64,000 nt of DNA from Oscillospiraceae bacterium (lineage in GTDB: Bacteria > Bacillota > Clostridia > Oscillospirales > Acutalibacteraceae). Numbering within the stretch: the first letter of the stretch is position 1; every line of letters begins with the position of its first letter. Shown here in pieces: positions 7,740 through 16,746 of the stretch. The stretch is taken from the NCBI GenBank assembly GCA_029225165.1, contig JAQXVY010000014.1:1-64000 (forward strand), read 5' to 3'. A program made the translations under genes and the position numbers. The notes under the pieces are model-generated. The model was not told the origin of the DNA. It did not search any database and saw only the letters and a program-made list of their open reading frames with translations.

Positions 7740-9269
7740 ATGGTTGTTAGTTGCAAAAGTATGGGTATTGCAGGGCTTGAAAGCTTTGTTGTTACAATAG
7801 AGGCAGATATTACTATGGGATTTCCTGCATTTGAAATGGTTGGACTTCCCGATACTGCTGTTAAGGAAAGCCGTGACAGGGTTCGCAGTGCAATGGTGAA
7901 TTGCGGTTTTGATTTTCCTGACCAGAGGATAACGGTTAACCTGGCGCCGGCTGACATAAAAAAAGAGGGTCCTCTTTACGATTTGCCCATAATGGTATCA
8001 CTTCTCCTTGCCACACGACAGCTTGACGCTGATATTAGGGATTGTGCCTTTATCGGTGAGCTATCCTTAGGCGGAGAAGTTCGCAAGGTTAACGGTATTT
8101 TGCCTATGGCAATAAAGGCAAAGGAAATGGGCATCAAAAAGCTGTTTGTCCCATACGAAAATGCCTTTGAGGGTGCTGTTGTAAAGGATATTGATGTTTA
8201 TCCCGTAAGGAATGTTTATCAGCTAAATGCACACCTTAGAGGTATGGAACAAATTATCCCTGTAAGGTATGAAGAAAGTATGGAGGAAAAACAGGAGCAT
8301 TACCCCGACTTTTCCGATGTCTGCGGACAGCTTGAGGCAAAAAGAGCCTTGGAAATTGCCGCAGCAGGAGGGCATAATGTTTTACTTATCGGCCCTCCGG
8401 GAAGCGGAAAAAGTATGCTTGCAAAGCGTGTTCCGGGAATACTCCCCAAAATGACCTTTGAAGAACGGATTGAAACATCAAAGGTGCTTTCCATTGCAGG
8501 TCAGTTGCCACAGGGAGTATCACTTGTAAATTCAAGACCGTTCCGAAGTCCTCACCACACAGTTTCCTATGCGGCAATGACAGGTGGAGGGAATATCCCA
8601 AAGCCGGGAGAAATCACCTTGGCGAATAACGGAGTTCTCTTCCTTGATGAACTTCCCGAATTTTCACGGAAAACCTTGGAGGGACTTCGTCAGCCTATTG
8701 AGGACGGCAAGGTGACAATCTCTCGTGTCAACGGAAGTTATACTTACCCCTGTAATATGATGATACTTGCCGCAATGAATCCCTGTCCCTGCGGATACTA
8801 CAATCACCCTACAAAGAGGTGCAGATGCTCTCAGAGAAGTATCCAAAATTACCTCAACAGGGTGTCGGGACCGCTGCTTGACCGAATAGATATTCACATA
8901 GAAGTTCCACCGGTTGAGTACAGCGAATTAAGCAGTAAAGTAAAAGGGGAAACCACAGCGGAAATTCAAAAGAGGGTTAATAAGGCTCGTGAAATACAAA
9001 ACGAAAGGTACAAAGGAACAGGTATTACCTGTAACGCAAACCTTACCTCGGAGCTTTCTTCAAAGTTTTGCGTAACTGATGAGGAGGCAGACCTTCTTCT
9101 GAAAAATGCCTTTGAAAATATGGGACTTTCCGCAAGGGCATACGACAGAATACTAAAGGTGAGCCGAACTATTGCCGACCTTGAGGAAAGCAAAATAATC
9201 AGGGGTGACCATGTGGCTGAGGCACTCCAGTACAGAAGTCTTGACAGAAAATACTGGGGAGAGGAATAA
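7740..9269 (+). CDS. YifB/ComM-family Mg-chelatase-like AAA+ ATPase
   Basis: 509 residues, full length for the family. N-terminal Lon-protease-like fold (about 1-170), then an AAA+ domain with Walker A IGPPGSGKSMLAKR near residue 218 and Walker B VLFLDELPEF, and the C-terminal magnesium-chelatase subunit ChlI-type helical region (LSARAYDRILKVSRTIADLE). In Gram-negative bacteria ComM is a helicase promoting branch migration during natural transformation; the role in Firmicutes is not settled. TTAGGAG lies a short distance before the ATG. Transcribed divergently from the sigma-factor gene. Confidence 0.93.
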   Translation: MVVSCKSMGIAGLESFVVTIEADITMGFPAFEMVGLPDTAVKESRDRVRSAMVNCGFDFPDQRITVNLAPADIKKEGPLYDLPIMVSLLLATRQLDADIRDCAFIGELSLGGEVRKVNGILPMAIKAKEMGIKKLFVPYENAFEGAVVKDIDVYPVRNVYQLNAHLRGMEQIIPVRYEESMEEKQEHYPDFSDVCGQLEAKRALEIAAAGGHNVLLIGPPGSGKSMLAKRVPGILPKMTFEERIETSKVLSIAGQLPQGVSLVNSRPFRSPHHTVSYAAMTGGGNIPKPGEITLANNGVLFLDELPEFSRKTLEGLRQPIEDGKVTISRVNGSYTYPCNMMILAAMNPCPCGYYNHPTKRCRCSQRSIQNYLNRVSGPLLDRIDIHIEVPPVEYSELSSKVKGETTAEIQKRVNKAREIQNERYKGTGITCNANLTSELSSKFCVTDEEADLLLKNAFENMGLSARAYDRILKVSRTIADLEESKIIRGDHVAEALQYRSLDRKYWGEE

Positions 9270-9697
9270 TTAAGGGAATACTAAAAAATATTACAGTTTT
9301 GAAAGCAATATAAAAAAGTAGCTGTTCATTTTGGTTATTATTGTTAGATGCCGTTTAATTCCGTTGAATAATTATCTAAAAGAAAATAGAACAAATGTTT
9401 ATTCTTTTAAAGAATTATTTACAGAAAAATTACAAATACTGATGCAAACAGTCAAATTCTTTAAAAAAGATTACAAGCAAATTTCATTTTGCATACAAGT
9501 TTCACAAAAAGGGTTACAATCAAGAATAAAGATTGACTTAAATTGCATTTAGGGGTAATATATTAATTAGTCTTTAATTGAAATTGTGATTTTTAATTTT
9601 TTATTAGAAAAAAAGGTTAAAATATTGTTATTATTTTTTCTAATATTTTGGAATAAAAAGCATATACCATAAACATAACATATTGGAGTGTGCAAAC
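9270..9697 (+). other. AT-rich gene-free interval before murA
   Basis: About 430 bases with no supportable gene. The 73-codon ORF at 9331-9552 has no ribosome-binding site and low-complexity AT-rich codons. An inverted repeat TTAGAAAAAA / TTTTTTCTAA is visible near 9604-9643 but has too little GC for a normal terminator. A murA promoter should lie here; I could not place it. Confidence 0.6.
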
Positions 9698-10990
9698 TTG
9701 AATAAATTTGTAGTTAACGGTGGAAAACAGCTTAACGGCGAGGTTACAATAAGCGGTGCGAAAAATGCCGCAGTTGCAATAATCCCCGGCGTTATTCTCT
9801 GTGACGAGCCTTGCAGAGTTGAAAATATACCAAACATCAGCGATGTAACACTTATCGGCACTATTCTCAAGGAAATGGGTGCTGATGTTAAAAGAGTAAA
9901 TAAATCAACACTTGATATAGACCCACGAAACATTAGAACACACGAAGCAACAACAGACCTTGTAAGAGGTATGAGAGCGTCATACTATTTACTTGGCGCT
10001 TTGCTTGGCAGATTTGGCAAGGCAAAGGTTTTGCTTCCCGGCGGATGTAACTTTGGTGTAAGACCTATTGACCAGCACCTTAAGGGCTTTGAGGCAATGG
10101 GCTGTACCCACGAAATTTCCGACGGCGCTATTGACATCAAAAGCAGCGGTGGTAAGCTAAAGGGCAACAACATCTACCTTGATGTTGTTTCTGTGGGTAC
10201 AACAATCAACCTGATGCTTGCCGCAGTTAAGGCAGAGGGTCTTACTGTAATTGAAAACTGTGCAAAGGAACCTCACGTAGTTGATTTGGCAAACTTCCTT
10301 AACTCAATGGGTGCAAATATCCGTGGCGCAGGTACGGATGTAATAAAAATCCGTGGTGTGGAGTACCTTAGAGGTATAACATATTCAATAATTCCCGACC
10401 AGATTGAGGCAGGTACCTATATGGCTGCCGCAGCGGCAACAAGGGGCGTTGTAACAGTTAAAAACATCACTCCAAAGCACCTTGACTCAATTACAGCAAA
10501 GCTTCGTGAGATTGGCTGTAAAATTGAAGAATATGACGAGGCTGTGCGTGTTGACGCAAGGGGCAGAAATCTTACCCGTTGCAACATCAAGACAATGCCG
10601 CATCCCGGCTTTCCTACCGACTGTCAGCCACAGTTTGTTGCAATGCTCACATCCTGTAACGGAACAAGCATTATAAACGAAAATGTGTGGGATAACCGTT
10701 ACCAGTACATCAGCGAGCTTCAGAGAATGGACGCAAAGATTTCCGTTGAGGGAAGACTTGCTATCATAGAGGGCGGAAGACCTCTTAAACCTGCATCTGT
10801 AAAGGCTACTGACCTGAGAGCAGGTGCCGCAATGATTATAGCCGCACTTACAGCCAACGGTACAACAGTAATCAGCAACATTCAGTATATCGAAAGAGGA
10901 TATGAAGAGGTTGTTGAAAAGTTCCGTGAGCTTGGGGCAGACATCAAAAAGGTGTACGACCCTGAGGGAGAGCTTGCAGAGTCTGTTTAA
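9698..10990 (+). CDS. murA: UDP-N-acetylglucosamine 1-carboxyvinyltransferase
   Basis: First committed step of peptidoglycan synthesis: transfers enolpyruvate from PEP to UDP-GlcNAc. About 430 residues. The catalytic cysteine is in LPGGCNFGVRPIDQHL (Cys115 of E. coli MurA), so it should be fosfomycin-sensitive unlike Asp-type homologues; other signatures are ISGAKNAA at the N terminus and a late FPTDCQPQF. I prefer the TTG at 9698 (GGAGTG eight bases upstream, protein beginning NKFVVNGGKQL) over the TTG at 9683 in the track, which would have no Shine-Dalgarno. Second paralogues are common in Firmicutes; only one is in the window. Confidence 0.95.
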   Translation: MNKFVVNGGKQLNGEVTISGAKNAAVAIIPGVILCDEPCRVENIPNISDVTLIGTILKEMGADVKRVNKSTLDIDPRNIRTHEATTDLVRGMRASYYLLGALLGRFGKAKVLLPGGCNFGVRPIDQHLKGFEAMGCTHEISDGAIDIKSSGGKLKGNNIYLDVVSVGTTINLMLAAVKAEGLTVIENCAKEPHVVDLANFLNSMGANIRGAGTDVIKIRGVEYLRGITYSIIPDQIEAGTYMAAAAATRGVVTVKNITPKHLDSITAKLREIGCKIEEYDEAVRVDARGRNLTRCNIKTMPHPGFPTDCQPQFVAMLTSCNGTSIINENVWDNRYQYISELQRMDAKISVEGRLAIIEGGRPLKPASVKATDLRAGAAMIIAALTANGTTVISNIQYIERGYEEVVEKFRELGADIKKVYDPEGELAESV

Positions 10991-11011
10991 GCCTAAATAA
11001 TGATTTATTTG

Positions 11012-11038
11012 TAGGGGTACGAAAGTATCCCTATTTTT
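11012..11038 (+). terminator. Terminator after murA
   Basis: Stem AGGGGTAC / GTATCCCT with a GAAA loop followed by ATTTTTAT, between murA and the walJ-like gene. Confidence 0.7.
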
Positions 11039-11074
11039 ATAGATATAGAAGTAATAAAGAACTGAGGAAGAAAA

Positions 11075-11863
11075 ATGGCAAAGCTAATACCCCTTTTCAG
11101 CGGAAGTAAGGGCAACAGCTACTACATAGGCTCATATGACGGCGGAATTTTGATAGACGCCGGAAGAAGCTGTAAGCAAATTGAAAATGCCCTTGGCAAC
11201 AATGACATAGATATTAAAAAAATCAGAGGTGTGTTCATCACCCACGAGCATATCGACCACTGTTCTGCCCTTAGGGTACTTATAAAGAAGAACAACATTC
11301 CTGTATTTGCCACAGAGGGTACAATGGAGGGGCTTATAAGAGATAACAGGATAGAGCCGGGTGCAGAAACCCGCATAATTTCAAAGGAGATTGCTTTGGG
11401 GGATATGCTGGTGGAGGCTTTTCCAACAAATCACGACACAATTGAGCCTTGCTGTTACCGTGTTACAACCTCTGACAACCGCAAGGCAATGGTTGCAACC
11501 GACCTTGGCATTGTAGGTGATGAGGTGAGGAATGCCTTTTACGGTGTAGATGCATTGGTGCTGGAGAGCAACCACGATATTGCTATGCTTAAAAACGGAT
11601 TTTATCCATATTATTTAAAGCAGAGGATTTTGTCCTCCAACGGTCACCTGTCAAACGAAAGCTGTGCATTGGAATTGCCTGAAATTATTGAGAACGGAAC
11701 AATGCGTATTATGCTTGGACACCTAAGTCAAGACAACAACCGTCCTGACATTGCTCTTAAAGAAAGCTTGGGAGTTTTGACTCAAAGGGGCTTTAAGCGT
11801 GACTACGACTACACCATTGATGTAGCGCCTGTGGAAAGTAACGGAAAGGTAATACTATTCTGA
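11075..11863 (+). CDS. MBL-fold metallo-hydrolase, WalJ/YycJ family
   Basis: 262-residue metallo-beta-lactamase-fold protein. N-terminal FSGSKGNSYYIGS and the metal motif THEHIDHCSAL (HxHxDH), then further ligands in NHDTIEP, TDLGIV and GHLSNES. This pattern fits the WalJ (YycJ) family, a predicted exonuclease linked in Firmicutes to the WalRK cell-wall system and DNA replication coordination. Here no walRK genes are adjacent; instead it overlaps rlmH by one base (TGATG), as seen in many Firmicutes where yycJ lies near rlmH. Start has GAGGAAG upstream. Confidence 0.88.
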   Translation: MAKLIPLFSGSKGNSYYIGSYDGGILIDAGRSCKQIENALGNNDIDIKKIRGVFITHEHIDHCSALRVLIKKNNIPVFATEGTMEGLIRDNRIEPGAETRIISKEIALGDMLVEAFPTNHDTIEPCCYRVTTSDNRKAMVATDLGIVGDEVRNAFYGVDALVLESNHDIAMLKNGFYPYYLKQRILSSNGHLSNESCALELPEIIENGTMRIMLGHLSQDNNRPDIALKESLGVLTQRGFKRDYDYTIDVAPVESNGKVILF

Positions 11864-12345
11864 TGTTGACGGTAAACATAATTTGTATAGGTAAACTAAA
11901 AGAAAAATATTGGGTAGACGCAATTAAGGAGTACAGCAAGCGACTTTCTTCATTCTGCAAATTTTCTGTCATTGAGCTTTCAGAGTGCAAGGTGAACTCC
12001 GACCCAAACGAAAAGCAGATTCAGCACATTTTGCAGGAGGAGGGAAGTGCAATCCTCCAAAAGATAAAGCCCACTGACTACACCGTTGCTATGTGCATTG
12101 AGGGTAAGGTTATATCCTCACCCCAATTATCCAGCCTTGTTGACAATGTTCAGCTTGACGGAAAAAGCACCCTGAACTTTATAATCGGCGGAAGTTGGGG
12201 ACTTTCCGAGGAGGTTAAGCAAAGGGCAGACTTTAAGCTGTCTATGGGGAAAATGACCTTCCCTCACCAAATGGCAAGGGTAATGCTTACGGAGCAGATT
12301 TACCGCAGTTTCCAAATCAGCAGTAACGGAAAATATCACAAGTAA
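11863..12345 (+). CDS. rlmH: 23S rRNA (pseudouridine(1915)-N(3))-methyltransferase
   Basis: SPOUT-class methyltransferase that methylates pseudouridine 1915 of 23S rRNA in the assembled 70S ribosome. 160 residues, normal length. Signatures: N-terminal IICIGKLKEKYW, the SAM-knot region FIIGGSWGLSEEVKQRAD and the C-terminal KMTFPHQMARVMLTEQIYR. The tryptophan in GGSWG replaces the more usual small residue. Translationally coupled to the walJ-like gene. A 17-base match to the end of the 159-bp element begins with the last base of its stop codon. Confidence 0.95.
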   Translation: MLTVNIICIGKLKEKYWVDAIKEYSKRLSSFCKFSVIELSECKVNSDPNEKQIQHILQEEGSAILQKIKPTDYTVAMCIEGKVISSPQLSSLVDNVQLDGKSTLNFIIGGSWGLSEEVKQRADFKLSMGKMTFPHQMARVMLTEQIYRSFQISSNGKYHK

Positions 12346-12361
12346 TTTATTCAGTGTTTCC
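12345..12361 (+). repeat. Solo end of the 159-bp element
   Basis: ATTTATTCAGTGTTTCC, identical over 17 bases to the right-hand end of copy C, overlapping the last base of the rlmH stop. No partner arm is found nearby. Either a decayed copy or a minimal end sequence. Confidence 0.55.
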
Positions 12362-12385
12362 ATAATTACAGAAAGGGGTGGAATT

Positions 12386-14119
12386 ATGGCTTTTGACGGA
12401 GTTATGCTTCACTATGTTAAGGAAGAAATAAAGGGAAATGCAATAGATGCAAGGGTGAGCCAAATTCATCAACCAAACAGGGATGAGCTTGTTATTGCTC
12501 TCCGTTCAAAAAACGGAAACAAAAAGCTCCTTATATCCACCCGTGCAAATTCTCCAAGGGTGTGCTTTACAGAACATTCTCCTGAAAACCCTGCAACACC
12601 GCCAATGCTTTGTATGTTACTTAGAAAAAGGCTTGGCGGAGCAAAGCTTGTGGATATTCGTCAGCCGGAGTTGGAGAGGATTTTGTTCCTTGATTTTATT
12701 GCCATCAACGAGCTTGGGGACAGGGTAAAGCTTTCCCTGTGTGTTGAAATAATGGGAAAGTACAGCAACATAATACTTGTTGACGAAAATGACAACATTG
12801 TTGACGCACTAAAGCGTGTTGACTTTACAATGAGTACACAAAGACTTGTTTTGCCAAACATCAGGTACGAGCTACCGCCAAAACAGGATAAGCTTTGTAT
12901 TTTCACAAGTGACAGCAGAGAAATTGTACAGAAGTCCCTTGACACACCGGGAGAGATGAAGCTTTCCAAGGCGCTTCTTTCTGCAATGCAGGGTATTTCT
13001 CCCATTATCGCAAGGGATCTTGAATACCAAATCGGTGTTGAAAGCAACAGGGAAGTCACAGTTGTTGACAAGGTAAAGCTGATTGAAAAAATAGATAAGC
13101 TCCGTGAATATATTGCAGAGGGCAAAAACTGTCCTACAATGATGATAAAGCCTGACGGCAAACCCTTTGACATTGCCTTTGCCGACATAATGCAGTACGG
13201 GGAAATGGCAAGTAAAAAGAGGTTTTTGTCCTTTTCTCAAATGCTTGACTCCTTCTATTACGAAAGGGATAAGGCGGAGCGAATTAAGGTTAAGGGACAG
13301 GATTTGTTCCGACTTTGCTCCAATATTAAGGATAAGCTTGCAAGAAAGATTGCGGTTCAGCAAAGGGAGCTTTCCGAAAGCCTTAACAGAGAAGAGCTTA
13401 GAAAAAAGGGCGATTTGCTCCAGGCAAATATGTACAAGATGGTTCGTGGACAAAGCTTTATTGAGGTGGAGGACTACTATAACAACAACGAGAAGATTAA
13501 GATTAAGCTAAATCCTACCTTGAATCCAAGCCAAAATGTGCAAAAGTACTACAAGGATTACCGCCGTGCAAAGACAAGGGAAGAGATGCTGACGGTACAG
13601 ATTAAAAAGGCACAGGAGGAGCTGGAATATATTGACTCTGTACAGGAAAGTCTATCTCGTTGTGAAAGCGAAAGGGAGCTTTCCGAGATACGCCTTGAGC
13701 TTGCAGAGGAGGGATATGTCCGCCAAAATACAGGCTCAAAGGGCAACAAAAAAGTTAAAACCCTGCCGCCAAAGGAGTACAAGTCCTCCGACGGCTTTAC
13801 AATATATGTTGGCAGAAACAACAAGCAAAACGATATATTAACCCTTAAAACTGCAAGGAATTACGATATGTGGCTACACACAAAGGATATTCACGGAAGT
13901 CACGTTATCATTGTAAACGACAACAGAGAAATCAGCGACATCGCAATAAAAGAGGCGGCATCCCTTGCGGCATACAACAGTAAGGCAAAGGAAAGCACCA
14001 ATGTTCCTGTTGACTACACCATAGTGAAAAATGTCAGCAAGCCCAGGGGAGCAAAGCCGGGTATGGTGATTTATGTAAAAAACAAAACTGTGTATGTAAA
14101 TCCAAAGGAAACTATTTGA
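12386..14119 (+). CDS. rqcH: Rqc2/NEMF homologue RqcH (NFACT protein)
   Basis: Ribosome-quality-control factor that binds stalled 50S-peptidyl-tRNA and directs C-terminal alanine tailing. 577 residues. NFACT-N domain at the start (MAFDGVMLHYVKEEI), a helix-hairpin-helix and long coiled-coil middle (about 270-440, many charged heptads), then the NFACT-R domain with YVGRNNKQNDIL, WLHTKDIHGSHV and KPRGAKPGMVIYV. Often annotated fibronectin-binding protein (FbpA), which is misleading. GAAAGGGGTGG precedes the ATG. Lies 40 bases after rlmH. Confidence 0.93.
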   Translation: MAFDGVMLHYVKEEIKGNAIDARVSQIHQPNRDELVIALRSKNGNKKLLISTRANSPRVCFTEHSPENPATPPMLCMLLRKRLGGAKLVDIRQPELERILFLDFIAINELGDRVKLSLCVEIMGKYSNIILVDENDNIVDALKRVDFTMSTQRLVLPNIRYELPPKQDKLCIFTSDSREIVQKSLDTPGEMKLSKALLSAMQGISPIIARDLEYQIGVESNREVTVVDKVKLIEKIDKLREYIAEGKNCPTMMIKPDGKPFDIAFADIMQYGEMASKKRFLSFSQMLDSFYYERDKAERIKVKGQDLFRLCSNIKDKLARKIAVQQRELSESLNREELRKKGDLLQANMYKMVRGQSFIEVEDYYNNNEKIKIKLNPTLNPSQNVQKYYKDYRRAKTREEMLTVQIKKAQEELEYIDSVQESLSRCESERELSEIRLELAEEGYVRQNTGSKGNKKVKTLPPKEYKSSDGFTIYVGRNNKQNDILTLKTARNYDMWLHTKDIHGSHVIIVNDNREISDIAIKEAASLAAYNSKAKESTNVPVDYTIVKNVSKPRGAKPGMVIYVKNKTVYVNPKETI

Positions 14120-14132
14120 CAGTAACAATATT

Positions 14133-14182
14133 TAAACCCCAATGCTCAAATTGTTATTTTATACAATTGAGTATTGGGATTT
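14133..14182 (+). terminator. Terminator after rqcH
   Basis: Imperfect stem CCCAATGCTCAAATTGT / ACAATTGAGTATTGGG followed by a T-rich tract. Confidence 0.75.
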
Positions 14183-14273
14183 CTTTTGTCAAAATATATA
14201 ATTTGGGGCAGAAAAACTCTATTAGATTTAACCTATTTTTAATATTTTCTTAATATTCTTTAAAGGAATTTTA

Positions 14274-14302
14274 TTGACAAGGTTATATATTACAATTACA
14301 TT
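14274..14302 (+). promoter_or_regulatory. Sigma-A promoter of the Na/Pi symporter gene
   Basis: TTGACA, 17-base spacer, TACATT, about 60 bases upstream of the start codon. No clear Pho box is visible. Confidence 0.6.
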
Positions 14303-14360
14303 AGGGTAATTTGTAAAAATAATCCTATACATATCGACTTCTTAACCGGAGGTAAGACAT

Positions 14361-16028
14361 ATGGATGCTTACAGTATGGTGCTTAATGTGATTATGGCAC
14401 TTGGTGGACTGGGACTTTTCCTTATTGGTATGAAAAATATGGGAGAAGGTCTTGAACTTGCGGCAGGAAGCAAGCTTCGTAATCTGCTTGAAAAAATCAC
14501 AAGCAATAAGTTTATTGCTATGCTTGTGGGTGTTTTGGTAACAGGTGTTATCCAAAGCTCATCTGCAACTGACGCTATGGTTGTGGGCTTTGCAAATGCA
14601 GGTCTTATGGAGTTTGGACAGGCAATCGGTGTTCTGTTTGGTGCAAAAATCGGTACAACGGTAACTTCACTGCTTTTGGCTATTGACATCAAGGCATTTG
14701 TGCCTATATTCATTTTCATTGGTGCTCTTATCATCACATTTGTTAAGAAGAACAACTACAAGTACTACGGACAAATTGCAGCAGGATTTGGTATGCTGTT
14801 TTTGGGACTTTCACTAATGAGTGAAAATCTGCGTTTTATGGGCGAAAGCCAGGCTTTCCTCAGCATTGCAGACAAGCTTTCTTTCCCTCTTTTGGGACTT
14901 TTGGTTGGTATAGTATTTACAGGTATAATTCAAAGCTCCTCGGCATCTGTGGGTATTTTGATGGCGCTTGCCACAGCCGGAGTTATCACAAGTCTTGACC
15001 AAGCTGTTTATGTTGTGTTCGGCTTTAATGTTGGTGCTTGTTCGGCTGCTATTCTGTCATCCTTAGGCGCTAACAGAACTGCAAAGCAGATTGCACTTTC
15101 TAACCTGTTAATCAGCTGTTTCGGTGCTGTTATTATGACTGTGGTTGCAGTATTCCTGCCATTCACAGATATTATCAATTATTTCTTGCCTGCGGACAAG
15201 GTTGGCGTAGCGGCTCAGATTTCCGCCGCCCACATAATCTTCAACATTTTAATCACAGTAATACTTCTCCCTTGCTCCAACTTGATTATCAAAATCACAA
15301 GGCTTATTCTGCCTGACCTTGAAGAGGATAAGGAGAAAATGGGCACAGTTTACCTTGACAACCGTATCCTTACAACACCTCCTATGGCTGTCAGACAGGT
15401 TGAAAAAGAGTGCGAAAGACTTAGCACCTTGGCAAGAAAAAGCTACGATTATGCTATAAAGTCATTCTTTGACCAAGATGTAAAGCTAATTGAAAAGGTT
15501 GAAAAGAACGAAAAGGTTGTGGACTTCCTAACCCACGAAATTACAAACTACATTGTTAAGATTAACGGCTTGGATATTTCGGACGAGGACAGAAAGATTA
15601 TGGGCGTTATGTACTCTGCAATTCAGGATTTGGAGCGTATAGGCGACCATGCAGAGAATATTACCGAATGTGTAAAAACTATGCTGGAGGGCAAAATTAC
15701 CTTCTCCGAGGATGCGCTTAGAGAGTTAAAGCATCTTGATTCCCTTGTGATTTCTCTCCTTGACACTGGATTTAAAATGTTCAACACCCAGAACCCTGAC
15801 CCTGTTCTTGCAGAAGAGGTTGTAGCCACAGAGGATGAGCTGGACGATTATGTTGACGCCTACAAGGCAAATCATATCAGGAGAATGAACAGCGGTCTTT
15901 GCTCGGCAGAGAACGGCACAATATTCCTTGAAATGCTCACAACACTTGAAAGAGTGGGCGACCACGCAAACAATGTAGCCTTTTCCATCCCAAGCAAAAA
16001 GCTTAGGTCTGTTGTAAACGATGACTGA
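14361..16028 (+). CDS. Na+/phosphate symporter with C-terminal PhoU domain
   Basis: Inner-membrane sodium-dependent phosphate transporter of the NptA/PNaS (Na/Pi-II) family, 555 residues. Two inverted transport repeats each carry the signature: GVIQSSSATDAM (near residue 65) and GIIQSSSASVGI (near 190), embedded in about eight to nine hydrophobic helices up to residue 315. The C-terminal cytoplasmic part (about 340-550) is a PhoU-like helical bundle (DLERIGDHAENI, LERVGDHANNV). CGGAGG lies upstream of the ATG. Single-gene unit with its own promoter and terminator. Confidence 0.92.
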   Translation: MDAYSMVLNVIMALGGLGLFLIGMKNMGEGLELAAGSKLRNLLEKITSNKFIAMLVGVLVTGVIQSSSATDAMVVGFANAGLMEFGQAIGVLFGAKIGTTVTSLLLAIDIKAFVPIFIFIGALIITFVKKNNYKYYGQIAAGFGMLFLGLSLMSENLRFMGESQAFLSIADKLSFPLLGLLVGIVFTGIIQSSSASVGILMALATAGVITSLDQAVYVVFGFNVGACSAAILSSLGANRTAKQIALSNLLISCFGAVIMTVVAVFLPFTDIINYFLPADKVGVAAQISAAHIIFNILITVILLPCSNLIIKITRLILPDLEEDKEKMGTVYLDNRILTTPPMAVRQVEKECERLSTLARKSYDYAIKSFFDQDVKLIEKVEKNEKVVDFLTHEITNYIVKINGLDISDEDRKIMGVMYSAIQDLERIGDHAENITECVKTMLEGKITFSEDALRELKHLDSLVISLLDTGFKMFNTQNPDPVLAEEVVATEDELDDYVDAYKANHIRRMNSGLCSAENGTIFLEMLTTLERVGDHANNVAFSIPSKKLRSVVNDD

Positions 16029-16064
16029 TAAGTATTTTATATAAAATATAATATGGTTTATTTT

Positions 16065-16095
16065 GGGTTGTCGCCTTGTTGCGATAACCCTTTTT
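16065..16095 (+). terminator. Terminator after the Na/Pi symporter
   Basis: Stem GGGTTGTCGC / GCGATAACCC with one G-T pair, then TTTTT. Confidence 0.8.
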
Positions 16096-16690
16096 GTTAT
16101 GCGAGTGTGTTTACTCCTTTTGTCATCTCAAGCCACCAAAATGTCATCCCGAGCTTGTCGAGGAATCCCCTACCTGTACCACCCATTTTGTTAGAGTAAC
16201 CATACTTTCATATTACCTATTAGTGTCGATTTAGGCACTACTGCTATCCTTTCAGATTCTTCGGTCGTTTCACCTCCTCGGAATGACAGGGGTAGAGTTT
16301 TTTGGAATACATCCAGCCTCCCTCAGACGAGTATTCCCTTGCTAAGGGAAATGTCACGAAGTGACAAAGGGTTTGCCGTTTTCGCCAGAAAAAGGGGGAC
16401 CGCTTGCGGTGGAAGGAGGAAAAAAGTGTTCTCTTTTGCTTGTTTTGTCTTTAGAGGATAGTATGGTTATGTGTTCTTATTCATACTGTGACATCTAAAG
16501 ACATACCAAGATATATTGACTACTTTTTCACTCCCTCCGTCACGGCAAAAGCCGTGCCACCTCCCTCATCCGATGGAGGCTTTGTTTAGTTCGTAATATC
16601 ATATAACCTGATAGCGTAGATTTAGGTGCTACTGCTTTCCTTTCAGATTTCCCTGTCTTTACCACTAATTTTTTAGGAGAATAGGTGTGT
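16096..16690. repeat. Mosaic of interspersed repeats, no gene
   Basis: About 600 bases without a gene. Blocks seen: 16142-16291, bounded by GTCATCCCGAG and CGGAATGAC, whose core 16209-16290 is the reverse complement of 59865-59947; 16599-16650, a diverged second copy of that core; 16318-16425, with GCTAAGGGAAATGTCACGAA and two flanking CCTCC/GGAGG ends; and 16530-16580, with a CACGGCAAAAGCCGTG palindrome. These look like dispersed intergenic repeats stacked between two converging genes. Confidence 0.7.
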
Positions 16691-16693
16691 AAA

Positions 16694-16726
16694 AAGGTCG
16701 GGCAATCTTTTGGATTACCCGACCTT
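16694..16726 (-). terminator. Terminator of the membrane-protein gene
   Basis: Stem AAGGTCGGG(C)AATC / GATT(A)CCCGACCTT followed on the minus strand by TTTTT. Confidence 0.8.
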
Positions 16727-16746
16727 GAAATTATATTAATAAAGAT

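Noticed and set aside
9331-9552. 73-codon ORF before murA
   Set aside because: No ribosome-binding site, AT-driven composition, no recognisable protein features.
12661-13453. Long minus-strand ORFs of 175 and 193 codons
   Set aside because: Shadows of rqcH; no start signals or family features.
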